Shown here: positions 62,906-64,000 of the stretch, piece by piece
Position numbering within the stretch: position 1 is the first letter of the stretch
How the letters are laid out: every line of letters starts with the position of its first letter
Assembly: GCA_007121075.1 (NCBI GenBank)
Contig: SKMK01000017.1
Location: 1-64,000, forward strand
Length of the DNA: 64,000 nucleotides
Direction: 5' to 3'
Origin: Syntrophomonadaceae bacterium
GTDB taxonomy: Bacteria > Bacillota > Dethiobacteria > DTU022
Notes under the pieces: generated by a model
What the model saw: the letters and a program-made list of their open reading frames with translations, nothing else
Databases searched by the model: none
Told to the model about the DNA's origin: nothing
Program-made: the position numbers and the translations under genes

Positions 62906-64000
62906 TCATTGATAATAATCCTGCAGGCACTGCACGTCCATTTTCTGCTTTTTAACGGCCTGGATTCCTTCCAGGGCGGCAAGAGCACCCTGGATAGTGG
63001 TTATAATTGAAACGCCCCGCTGGGCTGCCAGGCGGCGCATGCGGGCCCCGTCCGATTTGGCACTGGCGCTCTCAGGAGTATTGATAATCAGATCAACCCG
63101 GCCCTCATTTATGTAATCAAGCATGTGCGGCGACCCTTCGCTGATCCGCTTTACTTCTTCCACGCTGATGCCAACATCACGGAGGGCGGCAGCCGTCCCG
63201 AATGTGGCCAGGATTTCAAAGCCCAGCCGGGCCAGGCCCCGGGCCAGTTCCACTGCCTGTGGCTTGTCCCGGTTGGCCACCGTGATAAAGATCCGTCCCT
63301 CAACAGGCAGGGGCGTACCCGCCGCGCACTGGGCCTTGGCCATGGCCATTCCCAGGTCGTAATCGACGCCCATTACCTCTCCGGTAGAGCGCATTTCGGG
63401 GCCGAGCACAATATCTGTATCATCAAACCTGATAAACGAAAACACTGCTTCTTTAACCGAATAATATAGAGGAATGATTTCAGATGTAAAACCGAGTTCC
63501 GTCAGGGTAGCTCCGGCGATCACCCTTGCTGCCAGGCCGGCCAGCGGCACACCGATAGCCTTGCCCACAAACGGCACGGTCCTGGAAGCGCGGGGGTTGG
63601 CTTCCAGGATAAATACTTCCCGTCCCCTGATCGCAAACTGGATATTTAACAGGCCGATCACATTCAGTTCCCGGGCCAGCATTTCAGTTTGCCGGCGAAT
63701 CTCTTTCAGCTGCTGCGGCCCAATACTGTAGGTGGGCAAAACGCAGCAGCTGTCACCGGAGTGGACCCCGGCATGCTCGACATGCTCCATGATCCCGCCT
63801 ATAACGACCAGTTCCCCGTCGCTCACAGCATCAACATCAATTTCCACCGCCCCTTCCAGGAACTTATCCAGCAGGAGGGGGTTGGCCGGATTTAGTTCCG
63901 GCAGGGTGGAAATATATTTTTCCAGATCACCGGTTGAATAAACTACCCGCATAGATCTGCCCCCAAGGACATATGATGGGCGGGCGAGCAGAGGAAATCC
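62906..64000 (-). CDS. carB: Carbamoyl-phosphate synthase large subunit, C-terminal part
   Basis: The visible 365 or so residues are the 3' part of carB; the gene continues past the right edge. The visible part includes FLLARPSYVLGGR-like sequence from the second ATP-grasp domain, DKFLEGAVEIDVDAVSDG and NPRASRTVPFVGKA, and the C-terminal MGS allosteric domain (ILATFGTAAALRDVGI onward, ending near VKKQK). It makes carbamoyl phosphate for pyrimidines and arginine. An ATG at 63952 is internal and not the start. Confidence 0.95.
   Translation of the reverse strand, partial: GFPLLARPSYVLGGRSMRVVYSTGDLEKYISTLPELNPANPLLLDKFLEGAVEIDVDAVSDGELVVIGGIMEHVEHAGVHSGDSCCVLPTYSIGPQQLKEIRRQTEMLARELNVIGLLNIQFAIRGREVFILEANPRASRTVPFVGKAIGVPLAGLAARVIAGATLTELGFTSEIIPLYYSVKEAVFSFIRFDDTDIVLGPEMRSTGEVMGVDYDLGMAMAKAQCAAGTPLPVEGRIFITVANRDKPQAVELARGLARLGFEILATFGTAAALRDVGISVEEVKRISEGSPHMLDYINEGRVDLIINTPESASAKSDGARMRRLAAQRGVSIITTIQGALAALEGIQAVKKQKMDVQCLQDYYQ

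Overview
The window looks like chromosome from an anaerobic, strictly low-level-redox Firmicute of the Clostridia type. The signs are a HutP-type antiterminator, a PucR-family regulator, AGGAGG-type ribosome binding sites with many GTG and TTG starts, Gram-positive lipoproteins in place of periplasmic proteins, an aldehyde:ferredoxin oxidoreductase, several MttB-family methyltransferases and a large corrinoid operon. The three solute-binding lipoproteins have strongly acidic stretches right after the lipobox cysteine, which hints at a saline or alkaline habitat (inference). No rRNA, tRNA, CRISPR array, intact insertion sequence or prophage was seen.

Layout. 1-455: start of an alpha/beta hydrolase cut by the window edge. 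0.6-13.1 kb, minus strand: one long run of genes, hutH-hutP-mttB-like-URO-D/MtaA-like-molybdenum hydroxylase (three subunits)-mttB-like-mttB-like-fchA, led by a near-consensus promoter and a HutP-type attenuator. 13.3-17 kb, plus strand: a divergent OpuC-type quaternary-amine ABC importer. 17-22 kb, minus: an MFS permease, a DMT permease and a polar amino acid ABC importer. 22.3-25.5 kb: an M20 hydrolase and a divergent PucR regulator around a repeat-rich intergenic region. 25.6-36.95 kb, minus: a B12 uptake and late-assembly operon (btuF-btuC-btuD-cobU-cbiB-cobS-cobD-cobQ, then cobT-cobC-Dph6-like) under an adenosylcobalamin riboswitch. 37-39.4 kb: a rarD remnant, a DUF134 regulator, a ferredoxin-ParA ATPase, a DUF5320 protein and a broken NifX-family gene. 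39.5-42.2 kb: a radical SAM protein, a PfpI protein and a CPBP protease. 42.2-46.5 kb, minus: hutU-hutI-ftcD. 47-64 kb: mixed housekeeping and accessory genes, including an AI-2E-type permease, a homocysteine methyltransferase-like protein, a polysaccharide deacetylase, a GH63-like glycosidase, a molybdopterin oxidoreductase, UspA, aldehyde:ferredoxin oxidoreductase, PolX, a YjbQ protein and the 3' part of carB.

How the genes work together. HutH, HutU, HutI, FtcD and FchA together convert histidine to glutamate, ammonia and methenyl-tetrahydrofolate. The genes are split over three places more than 40 kb apart. The hutH part is embedded with three non-pyrrolysine MttB homologues, a candidate methylcorrinoid-processing protein and a molybdenum hydroxylase, and faces a quaternary-amine importer. 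The best reading is a pathway that takes up a methylated amine, perhaps a betaine of histidine or another amino acid, demethylates it through a corrinoid protein and feeds one-carbon units into folate. The B12 operon would supply the cofactor. The corrinoid shuttle protein itself is not in the window, and the true substrates of the MttB homologues and the hydroxylase cannot be read from sequence alone.
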